Shown: one piece after another, positions 59,006 through 64,000 of the stretch
Position numbering within the stretch: the first letter of the stretch is position 1
Layout: every line of letters starts with the position of its first letter
Assembly (NCBI GenBank): GCA_009823395.1
Contig: CM020513.1
Span: forward strand, 19,408,501-19,472,500
Source: Thamnaconus septentrionalis
Taxonomy: Eukaryota; Chordata; Actinopteri; Tetraodontiformes; Monacanthidae
Direction of reading: 5' to 3'
Length of the DNA: 64,000 bases
Notes under the pieces: generated by a model
What the model saw: the letters and a program-made list of their open reading frames with translations, nothing else
Told to the model about the DNA's origin: nothing
Database searches by the model: none
Position numbers and translations under genes: made by a program

Positions 59006-59287
59006 TCCACATCTATAAATGTTGTTGGCTGTGCGACAAGAATGGAAAGAAGAAAAAGAAGGAAAAAAAAGAGCTGGCTGTCCTCAAGGCCGAGGTTCAC
59101 AAGCTTGAGAAAAAACACTTGGAGAAAATGAAAGGAAATCAGGATGTCACAGTCAAGACCGTAAGCGTGAACGATGCTGCTGCCGTGATCGCAAAGGAAG
59201 CCCAGGCGCATCAGTCATTATATAGGCGCCAGTCACCGCTATCAATTGCAAAAATGCGATTTTCACTTGTTTTGTATCTGATCTAAA
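59006..59287 (+). pseudogene. Orphan lysine-rich open frame (possible exon or retrocopy fragment)
   Basis: A 93-codon frame, open from after a TGA at 59003 to a TAA near 59285. Its middle reads KKKKKEKKELAVLKAEVHKL, then EKKHLEKMKGNQDVTVKTV and NDAAAVIAKEAQAHQ, with coding-like codons (CTG, CTC, GCC, GTG, ATC, CAG). There is no useful ATG before residue ~41. A possible donor (ACC|GTAAGC) lies at about 59160. I do not recognise the protein. It may be a lysine-rich coiled-coil fragment of an old retrocopy or an unrelated nested exon; chance cannot be excluded. Confidence 0.3.
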
Positions 59288-60200
59288 TAAATAAGTGCAT
59301 CTTTCAGAACTCTCGCACGTAGATTTCAGGTTTATGTGGCAGACAGTCGACAAATAATTCATCACCTTAATATATGAGCTCTGTCAACGCTCTTGTTTAT
59401 TAAAAAAATAAAAAATCAAAACTTTTTTCACATCACTCACACTGCATAAGGTGTGACTGCGCCAGAAATACTGCATGGTTTTTAAAGGTGTTGTTTACGC
59501 CTGTCAAGCTGCGTGTGGAAGTCGTAATGAGGCTTATTTGCATAGAAGAGGTTCAAATGACTAAGTAAAATATATTCAAGTGAGCCTGGCGCAGTGAGAC
59601 AATATCTGCGCATCATTGCATTTTAAGCTGCTTTTTACCTATGTATGAGTTCTGTGGATGTAGTGCAATTATTTTGTGTTGTTTGTGCAGTGTTTGCCGC
59701 AAAAACCCCACAATCACTTTGTGGATCTGGCCCTCAGTCTTTTTTTTTTTTTGCTTTAGATTTAAGATTAGTGTGAATCTGGTGAGTGCTCTGTGGAATA
59801 AACCGGCAGATGAAAATCCTTTCTCACCTACTTCCTGCAAAATTATTTGTGGCTGCTCTGAAACCTTGATTACCAAAAGCTCTTTTCTGGCAGAGCAGAA
59901 GAATGAGGTCATGTGTTGATGAATCAAACTACGTTGTTGAGTTGACTTGCACATTCTGGTTTCTGCTGCTTAAGCAAATTTTCAACCCAAAGTGTAACTG
60001 TGCGCCAAAAAGAAGCGGAGCGATGAAGCAAGAACCGCGGTCGCTGATTCGCTGTGTTAACCAGACTGCCTGCGGTTTATGTTTGGGAAGAGGAAACCAT
60101 AAAGAGAGACCCAACCTGATATATACTGAATTAAATGTTTCCTAGTTCTGTTGAGCCTATTTCATAAACCAATTTGGTAAAGTGCCCAAGGAAAACATTT

Positions 60201-60227
60201 CTCCTTTTGTGAGCTTCACAAAAGGAG
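60201..60227. repeat. Perfect inverted repeat, 12-bp arms
   Basis: CTCCTTTTGTGA, loop GCT, TCACAAAAGGAG. In galnt18 intron 1. Confidence 0.9.
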
Positions 60228-63200
60228 TGAACAAACTTTCTATCACATTTTAATCAAAAAATGCAGTGAGAGCTCAAGGCTTCTTGCGGAGGACCGGACT
60301 TGGCACTTGTCTTGCACTCGTGCCACTGAGTCTCTCTATTGGGCCTTTCGGTGAGATAAAACAACGTAACGATAGCAGCACTGCTTTTTCCTGCAACTAT
60401 TTGGTACACACCAACCCCATTGTAACAAACTGGCTACTGGTTCCAATAATTATTAGTAGCTTGATCCCATCTCTACCTCTTACCTCTCTTACTAATTACT
60501 AATTATTCATCTTTGGCAGGAAAGAAGAATGTATTTCCCTAAATTAAAATGTACGACTTTCCTCAGTTCTGACTCTTTGCAAAAGATACAGTCTCTCTCG
60601 GCGGATTAACCAACACAATTAACCACCGGCCCTGACCCAGATTGGAGTGGCATTCTTTTTCTTGAGAGAAATCTGACGACGCACCTGAGCTCATCCCCCA
60701 GCGCTGCTCCACCGCAGCGCCTCTAATCTCCTCTAAGGCTGTGAGAGTCAGAGCTTGGCACTACACGGCATGAACGCGCAAGGCATTTTTCCAGCCCGAG
60801 AACACTTGCCTTTTGCCTCAGAAAGATTATCTGAAGATGTAGGAGCTCGCCACCCACTGCCGCTCTTTAAAATCTAAGGCCCGCCGCGGTTTCGCCGTCA
60901 TCCGAGGGCTTTTAAGCGAGCCCCTTCCTGCCCCTCGGATCCTCACTGCCTCTCTGCACCGTCAACTTTCAAAGAAGCATTTATTTATCGAATGCCTTTG
61001 GCCTGAAGGACGTCCTGTTCAATCTTTTCGGGTGCATCTTCCATCGTAATAGTGGTTTGGCCCTGAGCCTATTGAAGAGGGCTTAAGGTTTTTTGTTTTT
61101 TTTCTTGTCAGTGGAATGTGGGACAGAGGGGTGCTCCAAAGATTTTCAAAATGAGTTCGGTACTTCCTCCCTTTATCGAGATTGTTCTGTCCTGCAAAGC
61201 CAGACGGCTGTAACTACTTTGTATTTCTAACGTGCAACGCAGTCATTGGGTTTCAGACTTATGTTGGCTTTAAAAGTGTAAGGACATAAAGGTCACTTTT
61301 GGAGTAGCGTATTCTCGACAAAAGGGATAAGATATTACTGTAAAGGTCTCATGTTATGCAATATTCACTTCACAGTTCTTACAACATCTGTCTCTAACTT
61401 GCCAGTGAACTACTGTCATTCTTTTATTGCACCATCTCTTCTTTGGAGATACAGTTGTTTACACTTGCATAATTGTGCTGTTTTCTCTTTGCTTGTTCTT
61501 GGACACGATCCAATGCACCTGTATTAGCGGCTCTCCCAGTGGTGTTGACTTCTTTACAGTGCTCCAGTAAAGCGCCATGTGTCCTCAGGCCGCTCTGCTC
61601 CAATGTAAAGAGTAATGACATTACAAAGCAGCAGCAGCTGACAGCCACATAAATGGCGGTCTGCTGTGGCAGAAAGGCAGAGAAACTCCTTCAGGTTATT
61701 TAAACATACTGTAATTTAAACAACACTCATTGACACTGTACTCCATCAGTCTAGAGAAAAACAACTTTGAACATTTCCAAGCTACTGCTGTATTGAAGGT
61801 TTCTCACCACTGAAATCCAGATACTGTGCAATGGAACTGAGGCGGCTGAGTTGATAAAATACAACTATATCATTGTCTGCACTTTCATCTTATCAGAATA
61901 TGGCTGGTGTCAATCAATTGGTGCAAATCAAAGTCAATTATTCGGTTGGAAAAAGAGGCCAGAGTTATTGCTGGGCTCCAGACCTGCTAACAATAGTGGC
62001 CACGGGATGGACACTCCAAGGAAAGCAAGTTCAAAGTGAGCATTGTAACTGTGAGAGGATTCTGCTTGTTTTGATGTACCTGGCCTCTACAGAAAGTGAC
62101 TAGAAATTGGCCAAATCGCTTCCAGTTGTTTTATTTTGGTCTTTAAGGCTCCCTGGTTTTTTTTGGCTTTTTGTGTCTGCTGCATTCCAGATGACCGTGA
62201 CAAAAAGTATGTGACTCCAATATTCCAATTGGCTGCTTGCTGAACTCCCTATCCCACACTGCATTATGGAGCTTATCTAAATACGCCCCCATGAGTTATG
62301 TGAAAGCATTAAAGACTTTTTAATTAGTGCATTTATTAGCTACATGATTGACCCCATTAGTGGAGCCTGTTTTGTTCAGGACATGGTGGCGATTATGGCG
62401 GCATATCGGACGGCCTCTGTGCTCCGTGTTTGGAGAGAATGTGGCGAATAAGCATTTTTATCTGCTCCAGTCAGTCCTCGGGCGTGAAGACAATTTGACT
62501 CGCATTGCCCGACCTGCAACTCTGTGTTGGCTGATATGCACCATGCTGAACTTGTGGTTATTCATAAGTGCAGCTTCTCCTCGCGCTCCGGATAGACCCA
62601 GAAATTGCAGTTTGGATTTAATGGGGCTGTAACGAGCAACCATCCAGGTGTAAGGAACTTTTAAGTTCAACTCCTTTAAGACTCGGTGTTGCGATGCCTG
62701 CCTGAACAAGTGCACGATATTGTGAGACAGCGCATGATGCAAGATGCAAGAGCAGTCGTGGAAAAGACAAAGCGACCACCAGCTGATTGTCCCAGACGTG
62801 GTGAGAGACGTCTGGATGATGCATTAATGGGTCTCAATGATGCAAAGCTCGAGGGGAGTTGCTCGGGGAGAATGAAGACGAGGGAAGGAACAATATCCAC
62901 CAGCTCGGCATAGACAAACACTTGCGGCCAACACACAGCGGCACCGTCTAACACATGGCAAAACCAGCTACAAATGAAGGTTGCTGTATTCACATTATCG
63001 GTGTCTTTGTTTTAGAGGTCATCAGACTGTGGTGATATAATTTGTGTTGTTCATATCGATGTTTTACTGTTGCTTTCTTCTTTGGGCTCTTGGCCATTAA
63101 GGTAAAGGTACTGCATAATTACTTATTTGAACTACAGCAGAAGATAATCCCAGGCTGACGGTCAGATGGCTTTGAGAGCCTGTGGCATTGTGGTGCTTTG

Positions 63201-64000
63201 TGTTACTGCCTCGTCTCAAAAGACTGAATTTAATTCCCTGGTGGGGTTGTTCTTCTCTGGGCCCTTCGGTTTCCAACACAATCAATGGAAAACCTCTATC
63301 TTTGGTTAAAGGTGTGGATGAAATACACAGTTTAAGGGCAGGATCACCAACGGGTGACATTGTTGGCCGCCAGTGTAGTCCACTAACTTGTATGTCTTTT
63401 TACTTCCTTGTCTTACTTGATTGCAAATTTCAGCTTTTATTATCTTTTTTTATGTATTTATTTGACCTGCCTATGTAGCAAACTAAACTAACTATAGTAA
63501 AATACCTTTTTTCAAAACACATACTTGGCCAGTGTATTTGTGTGTCTTATGTGTGTGGGGGCATCTGTTTGTGTGCTTTTTTAAAAATAGAGCTTGGAAA
63601 CAGTTCCCCCCCAAAAAAAACAAAAAAAACAGGCTTTATGAGGAGGAAAGCTATTCTCTTACATCTCACATTACAGTGTGTGTATCTTTCTGTGACACAC
63701 TGACAGGACGTCTCTCTGAAGAGGTTTGAAGACCTCCTTTCCAGAACTGAAGTATGAGTGATAGTTCCGAACCACTTCAGCGAGCGAGCTGCTGCCAACT
63801 CAAATGAAAAGCAAATAAATAAAACATTTTTCTCCTCGGTTGGTGACGATGATTGTTTTTAATGGCAGTAGAACAAAGGGAGGTGCGGTGATGAAAGGAA
63901 ACCGCTGCTGCTGCTAACAGCTCCTCACTCTGACCTGACGGGAAGCTCGTCATTTGCTGGAACGCGTCGACGCCTCCCAATTAGAACAAGAGCTTTTGTG

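Larger units (their letters stand above)
46110..64000 (+). other. galnt18 intron 1 (continues past the right edge)
   Basis: About 17.9 kb with no further galnt18 exon; the conserved catalytic motifs expected in exon 2 onward are absent, consistent with the very long intron 1 of the human gene. Contents include microsatellites (46444, 46958, 50758), a CpG-rich patch (50280-50780), a perfect 12-bp-arm hairpin (60201-60227), and orphan open frames at 53207-53833 (+), 57339-57578 (-) and 59006-59287 (+). Non-repetitive GC-mixed stretches, notably 60640-61060 and 62340-62920, are candidate enhancers. Confidence 0.6.

Overview
The window is nuclear DNA from a bony fish, most likely a percomorph-type teleost. 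The evidence is intron-containing vertebrate genes with compact introns (26 coding exons of an ion cotransporter packed into 8.4 kb), teleost-type SINEs and MITE-like elements, many CA/GA microsatellites, and AT-rich intergenic DNA. I see no bacterial or viral gene.

Layout, left to right. (1) 1-680, minus strand: the first coding exon and part of intron 1 of herpud1, which runs off the left edge. Its upstream DNA carries an ER-stress-type CCAAT-N9-CCACC element and a UPRE-like site. (2) 1264-10132, minus: a complete, intact thiazide-sensitive Na-Cl cotransporter gene (slc12a3, or possibly the fish paralogue slc12a10). I resolved 26 coding exons that sum to 3075 bp (1024 aa), every junction keeping frame. 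The slc12a3-herpud1 tandem is the same as in mammals. (3) 12646-15676, minus: the large last exon of an unidentified gene coding for a Gln-rich protein with about 44 tandem 10-15-residue repeats. The assembly carries one extra base in the last regular repeat that breaks the frame. (4) 18766-43203, plus: two phase-compatible exons of an unidentified cysteine-containing protein, separated by a 24-kb intron and followed by a polyadenylation signal. (5) 45866-64000, plus: the first coding exon of galnt18 (type II membrane GalNAc-transferase family) in a CpG-rich promoter region, followed by its long intron 1, which fills the rest of the window.

Functionally the genes are independent: salt uptake (slc12a3), ER-stress-linked protein degradation (herpud1), and Golgi O-glycosylation (galnt18). 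The most unusual object is the Gln-rich repeat gene. Its units differ by whole codons only, while a single +1 base at 13602/13603 would replace the C-terminal ~290 residues. Other points to check are the missing SPAK-docking motif in the cotransporter N-terminus, CA repeats abutting two of its splice donors, three overlapping start codons in all three frames at galnt18, several long perfect hairpins, and an orphan lysine-rich open frame in galnt18 intron 1. No database search could be run. Orthology is inferred from remembered family sequences and from synteny.
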